Below, in pieces: positions 50,889 through 60,119 of a DNA stretch of 64,000 bases. How positions within the stretch are numbered: the stretch's first letter is position 1; every line of letters begins with the position of its first letter. The position numbers were made by a program, and so were the translations under genes. The notes beneath the pieces are model-generated. The model had not been told where the DNA came from. It worked only from the letters and a program-made list of their open reading frames with translations, and ran no database searches. The stretch lies in assembly GCF_023151555.2 (NCBI RefSeq), contig NZ_CP100425.1, forward strand, positions 434,001 to 498,000, given 5' to 3'. This stretch comes from Photobacterium sp. CCB-ST2H9. Its GTDB lineage: Bacteria; Pseudomonadota; Gammaproteobacteria; Enterobacterales; Vibrionaceae.

Positions 50889-51767
50889 TCAGGAAGACTC
50901 AGACTCTGATGCCGGGGTACCCAGTTCAATCACCTGATTATCGATCAGGCGGGCTTTCCCCAGAAATGCAGACATCAGGATGACTGCCTGACTGGTTTCT
51001 TCTCCCACGACCTGCAGGGTGCGGGCGTCACGGATGTAAATTTCATCCGGTTCCAGTCCGGCAGCACGCAGCTGATCGTTGGCATCCAGCACCACTTCAT
51101 CAAAGTCACGGCGTCCGCCACGGATCTGACTGCTGATCCAGCGCATGGTTTTCGCCAGTACGGGTGCACGCTGACGTTCATCCACGGTCAGATAGCCATT
51201 CCGGGAGCTCATCGCCAGGCCATCCATTTCACGGACAGTCGGGACACCGATGATATCAATTGGCATCGCCAGATCGGTCACCATCTGGCGGATTAATGCC
51301 AGCTGCTGGAAGTCTTTCTCGCCAAAACAGGCTACATCCGGCTGTACGATATTGAACAGCTTGCTCACAATCGTGGAGACACCACGGAAATGGCTAGGAC
51401 GGAGCGCACCTTCCAGCATGTGCGACAGACCCGGAACTTCAACGAAGGTCTGGCGATCCATGCCGTTCGGATAGATGATATCGGGCGTCGGTGTGAAGAC
51501 CAGTTCCACACCTTCACCGTTCAGTTTGGCCAGATCTTCATCCAGCGTTCGCGGGTAATTGTTCAGGTCGTCAGCTTTGTCGAACTGCATTGGGTTCACA
51601 AAGATGCTGACAACCACAACGTCAGCCTGTTCGCGAGCTTTGCGAACCAGAGTCAGGTGCCCCTGATGCAGATTCCCCATGGTCGGAACGAAGGCAATCC
51701 GGCGGCCATCACGGCGCCAGGCCCGAATCTGTTCACGAACAGGAGCAATCTCAGCAAAAGTCTGCAT
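50889..51767 (-). CDS. panC: Pantothenate synthetase
   Basis: Joins pantoate and beta-alanine using ATP, the last step of pantothenate synthesis. It has 292 aa. HIGH-type nucleotide motif [14 protein letters not shown] begins near residue 28, with [11 protein letters not shown] and the KMSKS-like SSRNGYL. It lies 12 bp after panB in the minus-strand block. Confidence 0.95.
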   Translation of the reverse strand: MQTFAEIAPVREQIRAWRRDGRRIAFVPTMGNLHQGHLTLVRKAREQADVVVVSIFVNPMQFDKADDLNNYPRTLDEDLAKLNGEGVELVFTPTPDIIYPNGMDRQTFVEVPGLSHMLEGALRPSHFRGVSTIVSKLFNIVQPDVACFGEKDFQQLALIRQMVTDLAMPIDIIGVPTVREMDGLAMSSRNGYLTVDERQRAPVLAKTMRWISSQIRGGRRDFDEVVLDANDQLRAAGLEPDEIYIRDARTLQVVGEETSQAVILMSAFLGKARLIDNQVIELGTPASESESS

Positions 51768-51779
51768 GTTGGGTTTTCC

Positions 51780-52574
51780 TTACTCAAAGGTATGCTCAGG
51801 AGCCGGGAAGGTTCCCGCTTCCACTTCTGACAGATACTGGGAAACCGCTTTGCGGATATCCCCGGTCTGTGCCAGATAATTTTTAGAAAAGCGTGGCATA
51901 TAGTTGGCAGAGATGCCCAGCATATCATGCATGACCAGGATCTGGCCGTCAGTGACGTTACCGGCACCAATACCAATGACTGGGATATCCAGCGCTTCTG
52001 TAATTCGTTTTGCCAGCGAAGCCGGTACACATTCCAGTACCACAATCTGGGCGCCAGCATTTTGCAGGGCAATGGCATCGGCCAGCATCTCATCGGCACG
52101 GGCCTGATCGCGGCCCTGAATTTTATAACCGCCGAAAATGTTAACCGACTGAGGCGTCAGGCCCAGGTGGGCGCAGACAGGAACGGCGCGCTCTGTCAGG
52201 GTGCGAACGGTTTCAGCGAGCCAAGTGCCGCCTTCCAGTTTCACCATGTTGGCCCCGGCACGCATCAGTTTTGCGGCATTTTCGCAGGCTTGCTCCGGCG
52301 TACCATAGGTCATGAACGGCAGATCGGCCAGCAACAGGGCATTCGGGCTGCCGACCCGGACACTGCGGGTGTGGTAAGCCATGTCATCAATGGTGACGGG
52401 CAGAGTATCGGTCTGGCCCTGCAGGACCATGCCCAGAGAGTCACCGACCAGAAGCACCGGGACTTCCTGTTGCTCGAACAGCTGAGCAAAACTCGCATCG
52501 TATGCGGTGAGTGATGCAAACTTACGACCTTCCTGCTTCCATTTCATCAGGTCGTTAATGGTAATTTTCTTCAT
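51780..52574 (-). CDS. panB: 3-methyl-2-oxobutanoate hydroxymethyltransferase
   Basis: First committed step of pantothenate synthesis; it makes ketopantoate with methylene-tetrahydrofolate. It has 264 aa, with [28 protein letters not shown] (metal-binding Asp) and [20 protein letters not shown]. Start choice: ATG 52574 with GGGAGAAAAT upstream matches homologues; the frame to 52625 adds 17 residues. Confidence 0.95.
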   Translation of the reverse strand: MKKITINDLMKWKQEGRKFASLTAYDASFAQLFEQQEVPVLLVGDSLGMVLQGQTDTLPVTIDDMAYHTRSVRVGSPNALLLADLPFMTYGTPEQACENAAKLMRAGANMVKLEGGTWLAETVRTLTERAVPVCAHLGLTPQSVNIFGGYKIQGRDQARADEMLADAIALQNAGAQIVVLECVPASLAKRITEALDIPVIGIGAGNVTDGQILVMHDMLGISANYMPRFSKNYLAQTGDIRKAVSQYLSEVEAGTFPAPEHTFE

Positions 52575-52599
52575 TATTTTCTCCCTTATCCCGGGTGTG

Positions 52600-53085
52600 T
52601 CAGGATTGCCACACTCGCAGGCCATTACGGTCCACCCCGGATAACAGTTCGGTCAGAACGGTGCCATCGGGCAGGACGAGTTCAGGGGCAATCTCAGCCA
52701 GTGGATACAGAACGAATTCACGGACTTTCATGCCATAGTGCGGAATTGTCAGGCGTTCGCAGTGATGTTGCAAATCGCCGTAGAGCAGGATATCCAAATC
52801 CAGAGTGCGCGGGCCCCAGCGCTCGGCTTTGCGGACCCTTCCATGTTCCTGCTCGATCTGTTGGGTCAGGTCGAGCAGCGCCAGCGGTGCCAGTGTTGTG
52901 TCGATGGCAACCACGGCATTGATATAATCCGGCTGATTCTGCGGCCCCATCGGGGTACTGCTATACAGCGAGGATTCGGCGACAACCTGAATATCCGGCG
53001 ACTGTCGCAGGGCAGCCATGGCCTGATGCGCCTGGCTGACCGGATCATTCAGATTGCTGCCAATAGCGATATATGCGCGGATCAT
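52600..53085 (-). CDS. folK: 2-amino-4-hydroxy-6-hydroxymethyldihydropteridine pyrophosphokinase
   Basis: Folate biosynthesis enzyme that pyrophosphorylates the pterin alcohol. It has 161 aa. GSNLNDP near the N-terminus, [21 protein letters not shown] and the signature [16 protein letters not shown] with its two metal-binding aspartates are present. ATG 53085 overlaps the pcnB stop (ATGA). It is in the conserved pcnB-folK-panB order. Confidence 0.95.
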   Translation of the reverse strand: MIRAYIAIGSNLNDPVSQAHQAMAALRQSPDIQVVAESSLYSSTPMGPQNQPDYINAVVAIDTTLAPLALLDLTQQIEQEHGRVRKAERWGPRTLDLDILLYGDLQHHCERLTIPHYGMKVREFVLYPLAEIAPELVLPDGTVLTELLSGVDRNGLRVWQS

Positions 53086-54488
53086 GACGCTGATTTCGCC
53101 TGAGGCTTCTTGCGTCGGGCCGGACGACGGCGGCGCCGTTTCTGTCCGTTTCCGCCGTTCAGTTCCTGCACCATTTTATTGCGATCATTGCGCTCGGCAA
53201 ACTGGAACTGATGCCACCAGGTTGCCAGTTCAGCGATGTCATCGCCTTCGAACTGACCACGCATTTCCAGAAAATCAAAGGAAGCCCGGAATTTCGGGTT
53301 TTCCAGCATGGTAAAAGCGCGTTTGCCAAAACGGCGCTCAAAGCGGTGCTGCTGTTGCCAGATATCGCGGACTGTGGTCGTCAGACGGCGCGGAACGGCA
53401 ATCGTCTTGACCTGTTCATCCAGAATGTCATTGGCCGCAATCATGAAGGCGTCATAGTCATTCAGGCCGCCGGTACTGGAAATTTCTTCCGCACGGGTGA
53501 CCACCGGATACCACAGCATGGCGGCGAACATAAAGGCCGGGTTGACCCGTTTCCCGTCAGCGATGCGCGCATCGGTTGCTGCCAGAATGTGTTCAATCAT
53601 CCGCTCTGTCTGACTGCTGTGATCTTCAGTGAAGTGTTCGGTCAGAATCGGGAACAGCTGTTGGAACAGATTGTATTCCCGCAGCATTTTGTAGGTATCC
53701 AGGCCTTGTCCGGATTGCAGCAGCTTCAGGCTTTCTTCAAACAGACGTGCCGGCGGAATGTCCTGCAGCAGGGTCGATAGTTCCCGGATAGGTGCAGCGG
53801 TCGCAGTTTCAATCTGCATGTCCAGTTTGACAGCAAAGCGCACGGCCCGCAGCATCCGCACCGGATCTTCACGATAACGGGTTTCCGGATCGCCAATCAG
53901 GCGCACCAGCCGGTTTTGCAGGTCCTGCACCCCGTTGGCATAATCCGTGACGGTGAAATCTTTAATGCTGTAATACAGGGCATTAATGGAGAAATCCCGG
54001 CGCTCCGCGTCTTCATCAATGGTGCCGTAGACATTATCGCGCAGCAGCATGCCTTCATGATTGCGGGACGAAACAGCCTGCTTCCCTGTCGGGGCTTTGA
54101 CTGAGCCGGCATCATGGTGACCCCTGAAGGTGGCAACTTCAATTACATCGCGGCCGAACAGAATATGGGCCAGACGGAAACGGCGGCCAATCAGGCGGCA
54201 GTTTCGGAACAGCGCTTTAATTTCTTCCGGCGTTGCGTTGGTCGCAATATCAAAATCTTTGGGTTTTTGGTCCAGCAGCAGATCCCGCACACCACCGCCG
54301 ACTAAATAAGCATCGAAACCGGCTTTGTTGAGGCGATAGAGTACCTTCAGCGCATTTTCGCTGATGTCTTTGCGGGAAATACCATGCTCCTGGCGTTGAT
54401 AAACTTGCAAGCTTGGCTCCTTGTTACCCGAAGCATTTTGCTCTCGGGTCAATACTTTACGGCAAAAGCTGGCGACTCGACTAAAGAT
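53082..54488 (-). CDS. pcnB: Poly(A) polymerase I, probable AUC start
   Basis: Adds poly(A) tails to RNA and so promotes decay; it also affects plasmid copy number in E. coli. Domains: nucleotidyltransferase with [11 protein letters not shown] and [15 protein letters not shown]-binding region with RRDFSINAL and the basic C-terminus [15 protein letters not shown]. No ATG opens the frame. TTG 54452 would give 456 aa. Translation from ATC 54488 adds [12 protein letters not shown], which aligns with E. coli MFTRVANFCRKV, and gives 468 aa. A GAGGT lies 5 bp upstream of that ATC. E. coli pcnB starts at AUU. Confidence 0.9.
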   Translation of the reverse strand: MFSRVASFCRKVLTREQNASGNKEPSLQVYQRQEHGISRKDISENALKVLYRLNKAGFDAYLVGGGVRDLLLDQKPKDFDIATNATPEEIKALFRNCRLIGRRFRLAHILFGRDVIEVATFRGHHDAGSVKAPTGKQAVSSRNHEGMLLRDNVYGTIDEDAERRDFSINALYYSIKDFTVTDYANGVQDLQNRLVRLIGDPETRYREDPVRMLRAVRFAVKLDMQIETATAAPIRELSTLLQDIPPARLFEESLKLLQSGQGLDTYKMLREYNLFQQLFPILTEHFTEDHSSQTERMIEHILAATDARIADGKRVNPAFMFAAMLWYPVVTRAEEISSTGGLNDYDAFMIAANDILDEQVKTIAVPRRLTTTVRDIWQQQHRFERRFGKRAFTMLENPKFRASFDFLEMRGQFEGDDIAELATWWHQFQFAERNDRNKMVQELNGGNGQKRRRRRPARRKKPQAKSAS

Positions 54489-54551
54489 AACACACCTCGT
54501 TATTTCACATTGGCCGGACTGAACAGCCGCATATCATATACCCAACCCACC

Positions 54552-55442
54552 TCAAGATGCTAGGTTCAGCGTGATCGCTGTTGTTGGCGGCAGGTTCGAG
54601 ACATCCCAGTGCGCGATCCCCCAATGGAGGATTTCCCGGGGGGCGGCAGACGATAATTCGGGTGGTGGCGACATGCCTAAAAAGGTCATGGCCTCACACA
54701 ACAGCGGCCCGGATTGGCTTTTATCGATTGCCGGCGCATGGTTCTGTTTGGACAGTTTGTTTCCGTTTGCAGTGACGACCAGCGGCAGATGCAGATAACT
54801 GACTTCGGGCTTGCCCAACTGACGGTACAGGCCAATCTGGCGCCCGGTCGGTTCAATCAGATCGGCACCCCGGACGACTTCCGTGACGCCCTGAGCAATG
54901 TCATCCAGAACTACTGCCAGGTTATAGGCGTACAGGCCGTCACGTCGGCGGATAATAAAATCTTCCTGTGCCAGTTGCTCAGGAATGCTGATCCAGCCAT
55001 GCAGCAGATCGTGAAAACCAGTCACGGCATCACTGACTTTCAGCCTGACGGCGCTGTCGGCGGCGGTATGACTCGCCGTCCGGCAGGTGCCTGGATAAAA
55101 GCCGCCTGCATCTTTTATGGCTTTGCGGCTGCAGCGGCAATAGTAAGCGTCGCCGTCAGCCAGCCACTGATCGATTTGTGCCTGATACAGGTGGTGGCGG
55201 TGGCTCTGATAAATAACCTCGCCGTCCCATTCCAGGCCAAAGGCTTCCAGGGTGCGGAGAATATCGTCAGCGGCGCCCGGCATTTCACGCGGCGGATCCA
55301 GGTCTTCCATTCTCACCAGCCAGCGTCCCTGACGGGCGCGTGCCTGCAGGTAACTGCCAAGCGCAGCCACCAGCGAGCCGAAGTGCAGCGGGCCGGAGGG
55401 CGATGGTGCAAAGCGGCCAGTATAAGAAGACTGAGTTGTCAT
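54552..55442 (-). CDS. gluQ: Glutamyl-Q tRNA(Asp) synthetase
   Basis: Truncated glutamyl-tRNA synthetase paralogue that attaches glutamate to queuosine in tRNA-Asp. It has 296 aa and lacks the anticodon-binding domain. RFAPSPSGPLHFGSL is the HIGH region, KLSKQNHAPA the KMSKS-like one, and a zinc site is near YYCRCSRK with later Cys residues. ATG 55442 is preferred over the longer frame. It lies between pcnB and dksA as in E. coli. It is also written gluQRS. Confidence 0.94.
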   Translation of the reverse strand: MTTQSSYTGRFAPSPSGPLHFGSLVAALGSYLQARARQGRWLVRMEDLDPPREMPGAADDILRTLEAFGLEWDGEVIYQSHRHHLYQAQIDQWLADGDAYYCRCSRKAIKDAGGFYPGTCRTASHTAADSAVRLKVSDAVTGFHDLLHGWISIPEQLAQEDFIIRRRDGLYAYNLAVVLDDIAQGVTEVVRGADLIEPTGRQIGLYRQLGKPEVSYLHLPLVVTANGNKLSKQNHAPAIDKSQSGPLLCEAMTFLGMSPPPELSSAAPREILHWGIAHWDVSNLPPTTAITLNLAS

Positions 55443-55466
55443 AGCGGTCGGTATCAGCAAAAGAAA

Positions 55467-55494
55467 ATAAAAAAGGGAGCAAGCGCTCCCTTTT
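55467..55494 (-). terminator. Rho-independent terminator after dksA
   Basis: On the minus strand AAAAGGGAGC pairs with GCTCCCTTTT and a T-run of seven follows. It lies in the gap between dksA and gluQ, so gluQ probably has separate or read-through transcription. Confidence 0.8.
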
Positions 55495-55520
55495 GTCTGA
55501 TTAGGGTTACAAAGGGCAGC

Positions 55521-55970
55521 TTAGCCGGCCATTTGTTTTTCTTTGATTTCTGCCAGTGTCTTACAGTCGATACAAAGGTCGGCAGTCGGACGGGCTTCCA
55601 GGCGGCGGATACCAATTTCCACACCGCATGAATCACAGAAACCAAAATCATCATCTTCGATACGTTGCAGCGTCTTTTCAATTTTTTTGATCAGTTTACG
55701 CTCACGATCGCGGTTACGCAGTTCCAGGCTGAATTCTTCTTCCTGTGCCGCGCGATCCACTGGATCCGGGAAGTTAGCCGCTTCGTCCTGCATGTGGTTT
55801 ACGGTACGGTCAACCTCTTCACGTAGTTGGTTGCGCCAGGCTTCCAGAATTTTACGGAAGTGCGCCAGCTGCGCCTCACCCATATATTCTTCGCCGGCTT
55901 TTTCCTGATATGGATCAACCCCAGCAATAGCCAGGATGCCTAGCGATTTTTTAACTTTGCTCTCTGGCAT
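55521..55970 (-). CDS. dksA: RNA polymerase-binding transcription factor DksA
   Basis: Partner of ppGpp that enters the RNA polymerase secondary channel and represses rRNA promoters. It has 149 aa. The coiled coil carries the acidic tip motif [11 protein letters not shown]. The zinc site CDSCG and CIDCK lies near the C-terminus, with the full four-cysteine form. It lies between sfsA and gluQ as in E. coli. Confidence 0.96.
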   Translation of the reverse strand: MPESKVKKSLGILAIAGVDPYQEKAGEEYMGEAQLAHFRKILEAWRNQLREEVDRTVNHMQDEAANFPDPVDRAAQEEEFSLELRNRDRERKLIKKIEKTLQRIEDDDFGFCDSCGVEIGIRRLEARPTADLCIDCKTLAEIKEKQMAG

Positions 55971-56107
55971 ATAGCATCTCCTAACATATACCGAATAACC
56001 GTCACTGGTTAATTTTGGCGGGTATCTATAGCAGAAAGGATATAGTGTGGCAATTGCTGCATCTCTTCAATTTTATACCATTGTGAAGAAAGCATCATTT
56101 TTCCTTT

Positions 56108-56815
56108 TTACTGTGCAAATTCTACCCGCTGGTTTAACGTCAGCGCCGTGGGGCTGATGTCTGCACGGTAGCAGAAGACCTCAACACCCGCTTTTTCTGC
56201 TTGTTTTAGCAATGTCTCATAGACCGGGTCTATATGGTGCGCCGCTGCGACGTTTTCAATCCCTGAATGAAGAACAGCGAAAAATAAAACCGCCCGTTGA
56301 CCGCTTGCCGCAACTTCCGCCAGCTCCCGTAAGTGTTTTTGTCCCCGGGTGGTGACGGCGTCCGGGAAATAACCACGGCCGTCCTGTTCCAGCAGGGTGA
56401 CACTTTTCACTTCGATAAAGCAGGATGGTAGCAACGGGTCATCAAGAACAATATCTACCCGGCTGTTTTCAGTACCATACTTCACTTCCGTGCGCAATGA
56501 AGCATAGCCCGATAATTCAGGAATGAGGTCATTTTTGAGCGCTTCAACCACAATCTGGTTGGCCCGGGCTGTATTGATGCAAATCCGATGACCGGCTTTG
56601 GTCTCAGTCAGTTCCCAGCTGTGGGCATATTTTCGCTTCGGATTATCTGAGGTGGAATACCAGATGGTGTCACCTGGTTCGGCGCAGCCGGTCATGGCAC
56701 CGGTATTGGCACAGTGCATCGTGGTTTCCGTACCGTCCGGCAGGGTAACATCGGCCAGAAAGCGCTTATAACGACGAATGAGCGTTGCGGGCTGCAAAGG
56801 TGAGGGATAATTCAT
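56108..56815 (-). CDS. sfsA: Sugar fermentation stimulation protein SfsA
   Basis: Putative nucleic-acid-binding or nuclease-fold protein whose exact role is unsettled. It has 235 aa, with [51 protein letters not shown] and [15 protein letters not shown], all typical of the family. Its start overlaps the thpR stop by 4 bp. dksA follows 137 bp later. Confidence 0.93.
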   Translation of the reverse strand: MNYPSPLQPATLIRRYKRFLADVTLPDGTETTMHCANTGAMTGCAEPGDTIWYSTSDNPKRKYAHSWELTETKAGHRICINTARANQIVVEALKNDLIPELSGYASLRTEVKYGTENSRVDIVLDDPLLPSCFIEVKSVTLLEQDGRGYFPDAVTTRGQKHLRELAEVAASGQRAVLFFAVLHSGIENVAAAHHIDPVYETLLKQAEKAGVEVFCYRADISPTALTLNQRVEFAQ

Positions 56816-57420
56816 GTACTGTCCTGTGCGGCGTTTTGTTCAGTGAGGAGTAACCATTCCCGGGCCAGGCGGTAATTCACGCCTGACCTGTCCGGGTCAG
56901 AAATATACAGCCCGAAGCGCTGAAAGTGAAAATGAAACGTGTCCTGTTCATTCTGCAGTCCGGGGCGATGCCACACATTCCGCCGCAGTGTGATATGCGG
57001 TTTATAGGCTCTCTCTTCCTGCGGCAAGCCGACAGTCAGTGCGCACCGGGAGAGCTGCTGCGCCAGTAACAGCAGCTCTCCCGGTGTCTCTTCACTGCCC
57101 AGCCACAGTACCTTGCTGCGTTTCCAGTACCCCAGCTGGTCAAAACGGACAGAAAAGGCCGGAATCCGCAGCTGATCGACTTCGGTCAGCAACAGGTCAC
57201 GTTGCTGCGCCGTGACCTGTCCCAGAAAAGCCAGGGTCAGGTGGAGGTTGGTATCAGGGACGGCGCGTCCTTTGCCGGGATAAGCGTTTTTCAGCTGACA
57301 CAGTCGCTGAAGTACCTCCTGATTGACGGCCGGTGGTTCGTTCAGTGGCAGGGCAAAGAACATCCGCTGACTGGCATCGGTTGAAAGCCCGTGGGCAGGG
57401 TGTTCGGATAAATCGGTCAT
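56812..57420 (-). CDS. thpR: RNA 2',3'-cyclic phosphodiesterase ThpR
   Basis: 2H-family phosphoesterase that opens 2',3'-cyclic phosphates of RNA. Two HxTx motifs ([10 protein letters not shown] and HITLRRNV) are present. It has 202 aa. Start choice: ATG 57420 with AAAAAGGAG about 8 bp upstream on the minus strand and MTDLSEHP; the long frame to 57579 would run through a 17-bp tandem repeat and is rejected. It is coupled to sfsA by a 4-bp overlap. It is also called ligT. Confidence 0.92.
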   Translation of the reverse strand: MTDLSEHPAHGLSTDASQRMFFALPLNEPPAVNQEVLQRLCQLKNAYPGKGRAVPDTNLHLTLAFLGQVTAQQRDLLLTEVDQLRIPAFSVRFDQLGYWKRSKVLWLGSEETPGELLLLAQQLSRCALTVGLPQEERAYKPHITLRRNVWHRPGLQNEQDTFHFHFQRFGLYISDPDRSGVNYRLAREWLLLTEQNAAQDST

Positions 57421-57435
57421 CGCAGGCTCCTTTTT

Positions 57436-57503
57436 CTCGGATAACTGCATCGCTTGGATAACACTATCTCTTGGATAGCCGTGTCTCTCGAATAGCACCG
57501 TGA
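57436..57503. repeat. Four tandem imperfect 17-bp repeats
   Basis: Copies begin at 57436, 57453, 57470 and 57487, exactly 17 bp apart: CTCGGATAACTGCATCG, CTTGGATAACACTATCT, CTTGGATAGCCGTGTCT and CTCGAATAGCACCGTGA. They share CTYGRATARC at the left. They lie in the divergent thpR-hrpB control region. Confidence 0.75.
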
Positions 57504-57591
57504 TTCTTGTTTGAGTACAATCATCCCGAACGATCGGAGCGTTTTGTACAGAAAAATGTTCCTCCTTAGAAGATGACACAAGGGTCCCACA

Positions 57592-60081
57592 TTGTCACAG
57601 CTCCCCATTGAAGCCGTTCTGCCTGAATTGCACACGGTGTTGCAGCGCCATCGTCAGCTCATTCTCAAAGCGCCTCCCGGTGCCGGTAAATCGACCCGTT
57701 TACCGCTCTCGTTGCTGGAATCCCGTGCCGTAAGCGGCAAAATTGTGATGCTGGAACCCCGCCGGCTGGCGGCCCGAAACATTGCGGCTTATCTGGCCAC
57801 TCAGTTGGGGGAGAACGTTGGGCAGACTGTTGGCCTGCGAATGCGCGGAGAAACGAAGGTCAGTACTGCGACCCGGCTGGAGATTGTCACGGAAGGGGTG
57901 ATGACCCGCATGTTACAGCAGGATCCTGAATTATCCGGGATCGATCTGCTGATTTTCGACGAATTTCATGAGCGAAGCCTGCATGCTGATACGTCGCTGG
58001 CGCTGGCGCTGGAAGTCCAGGAGGCGATGCGGGATGACCTCAGGCTGCTGGTGATGTCGGCGACGCTGGATCATGAAGCCTTGCAGACTCTGCTGCCGGA
58101 GGCCGGATTTCTGGCATCTGAGGGGCGCAGTTTCCCGGTGGATTATCGTTATCAGAGTCAGGGAACGTCGGCCCAGCAAAGTCCCGGCGTGGTGACAGAC
58201 TGGACCGGCAAGCAGATTCTGAAGTTACTGTCGGAAGAGTCAGGTTCCATGCTGGTCTTTCTGCCCGGGGCCGGTGAAATCCGCCGTCTGGCTGAGTGGC
58301 TTGAAGCGGCGGCAGGGGCGGAGGTCATCATTGCACCTTTATATGGTCAGTTGGATACGCAGGCGCAGCAGCAGGCGATTCAGCCGGCACCGAAAGGGAA
58401 ACGCAAAGTGGTTTTGGCGACCAACATCGCGGAAACCAGTCTGACGATCGAAGGGATCCGGCTGGTGGTTGATACCGGCTGGGAACGGGTGTCGCAATGG
58501 GATCCGAAAACCGGGATCAGCCGTCTGGCAATGGTGCGGATTGCCCGCTCGTCGGCCGAACAGCGTGCCGGGCGGGCCGGACGTCTGGAGCCGGGCATTT
58601 GTCTGCGCTTGTACAGCGAAGAAATGCTGAGCCGCCAGCCTGCGGTCCCGCAACCTGAGATTCTGCGCGCCGATCTGAGCCGTCTGGCACTGGAACTGGC
58701 CCAGTGGGGATGCACCAGCGCCGACGAATTACGCTGGCTGGATACACCCGCCGATGCTGCGATGCAGCAGGCCAGAGTGCTATTACAGTCTCTGGGCGCA
58801 CTGGACGAACGGGGCCAACTGACCGCCAGAGGCCAGCTGATTCAGCAATCAGGCACCGAGCCCAGACTGGCTGCGATCCTGGCGCATGCCCGTGCTTTAC
58901 CTGCATCGGCGCAGACGACCGCCGCGCTGCTGGTGGCCCTGCTGGAAGAACCGGCACGTGGTATCAGCAATCCGGATCTGGCTTATCAGCTGCATTTACT
59001 GGAATCCGACCAACTGCCCCGCAGCAAGTTATACCGTCAGCGGGCCAGACAGCATCTGGCAATGCTCCGGGATGGACAGGATTCTGCACCGGGCTGGCGT
59101 ACAGACCGACGCTGGCTGGCGACGCTGATGGCAGCCGGTTTTCCTGACCGGATTGCGCTGTCCCGTGGGCAGGAAGGCCGTTTTCAGCTGGCGAATGGTC
59201 AGGGTGTCAGTGTTGATCATGAACAGCTTCTGGCGACGGAAACTGCACTGGTTGTGGCGGATGTCGTCAAGACCCGTCAGGGCGATAGCCGGGTGTTCAC
59301 AGCTGTTGCCGCAGATATCGAGCAGTTACGGGAAGATTTGCCACCTTTATTCCACGAGCGGGAATGGCTGGACTGGGATGATAAAAAAGGGCGGCTGGTC
59401 GCAGAAAAGCAATGCTGTTGTGGCAAGCTGGTGATTCAGCGAACACCCATGGCCGAACCTGATCCGGCCCGGGCCAGTGAAGCCCTGCTCAATGCCATCC
59501 GGCGTCAGGGGCTGGATGTCCTGCCGTGGAATGCCCGCAGTGAAAGTCTGCGAATCCGGGCCCGTTGTGCCGAAGCTTGGCTCCCTGAACTGGCGTTGCC
59601 TGCAATGGATGATGCCAGTCTGCTGGCGTCTCTGGAAGACTGGCTATTGCCCTTTATGACCGGTATCAGCACCCTAAAGGCGCTGGCAAATCTGGATCTG
59701 ACGGCGGCACTGGAAGCGCATCTGGGATGGGCGCAGGCGAAGGCGCTGGATCACGCGCTGCCGACTCATTATGAGGTGCCCACCGGCTCCCGGTATCCGA
59801 TCCGTTATCAGCCAGGACAGGCACCGGTGCTGGCGGTCCGGATGCAGGAGATGTTTGGTGAGCAGACGTCGCCCGTGATTGCCAACGGCAAAATTGCGGT
59901 GGTGCTGGAGCTGCTGTCTCCCGCCCAGCGGCCGCTACAGATCACCTCAGATCTGGCCGCATTCTGGCAGGGAGCCTATAAAGACGTGCAGAAAGAAATG
60001 AAGGGTCGTTACCCGAAACATGTCTGGCCGGATGATCCTGCCAGCCATGCGCCAACCCGAAAAACCAAGAAATTTATGTAA
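57592..60081 (+). CDS. hrpB: ATP-dependent RNA helicase HrpB
   Basis: DEAH-box helicase of uncertain cellular role. It has 829 aa. Walker A APPGAGKSTRLP is near residue 30, DEFHERSLHAD is the DEAH-like box, and MSATLD and QRAGRAGRLEPG follow, with the long C-terminal HrpB domain. TTG 57592 gives MSQLPIEAVLPELHTVL, matching E. coli, and has AAGGG upstream. It is followed 38 bp later by mrcB, as in E. coli. Confidence 0.93.
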   Translation: MSQLPIEAVLPELHTVLQRHRQLILKAPPGAGKSTRLPLSLLESRAVSGKIVMLEPRRLAARNIAAYLATQLGENVGQTVGLRMRGETKVSTATRLEIVTEGVMTRMLQQDPELSGIDLLIFDEFHERSLHADTSLALALEVQEAMRDDLRLLVMSATLDHEALQTLLPEAGFLASEGRSFPVDYRYQSQGTSAQQSPGVVTDWTGKQILKLLSEESGSMLVFLPGAGEIRRLAEWLEAAAGAEVIIAPLYGQLDTQAQQQAIQPAPKGKRKVVLATNIAETSLTIEGIRLVVDTGWERVSQWDPKTGISRLAMVRIARSSAEQRAGRAGRLEPGICLRLYSEEMLSRQPAVPQPEILRADLSRLALELAQWGCTSADELRWLDTPADAAMQQARVLLQSLGALDERGQLTARGQLIQQSGTEPRLAAILAHARALPASAQTTAALLVALLEEPARGISNPDLAYQLHLLESDQLPRSKLYRQRARQHLAMLRDGQDSAPGWRTDRRWLATLMAAGFPDRIALSRGQEGRFQLANGQGVSVDHEQLLATETALVVADVVKTRQGDSRVFTAVAADIEQLREDLPPLFHEREWLDWDDKKGRLVAEKQCCCGKLVIQRTPMAEPDPARASEALLNAIRRQGLDVLPWNARSESLRIRARCAEAWLPELALPAMDDASLLASLEDWLLPFMTGISTLKALANLDLTAALEAHLGWAQAKALDHALPTHYEVPTGSRYPIRYQPGQAPVLAVRMQEMFGEQTSPVIANGKIAVVLELLSPAQRPLQITSDLAAFWQGAYKDVQKEMKGRYPKHVWPDDPASHAPTRKTKKFM

Positions 60082-60119
60082 GCGCCGGACAGTGCAGAGA
60101 CCCTGAACATAAAGATATC

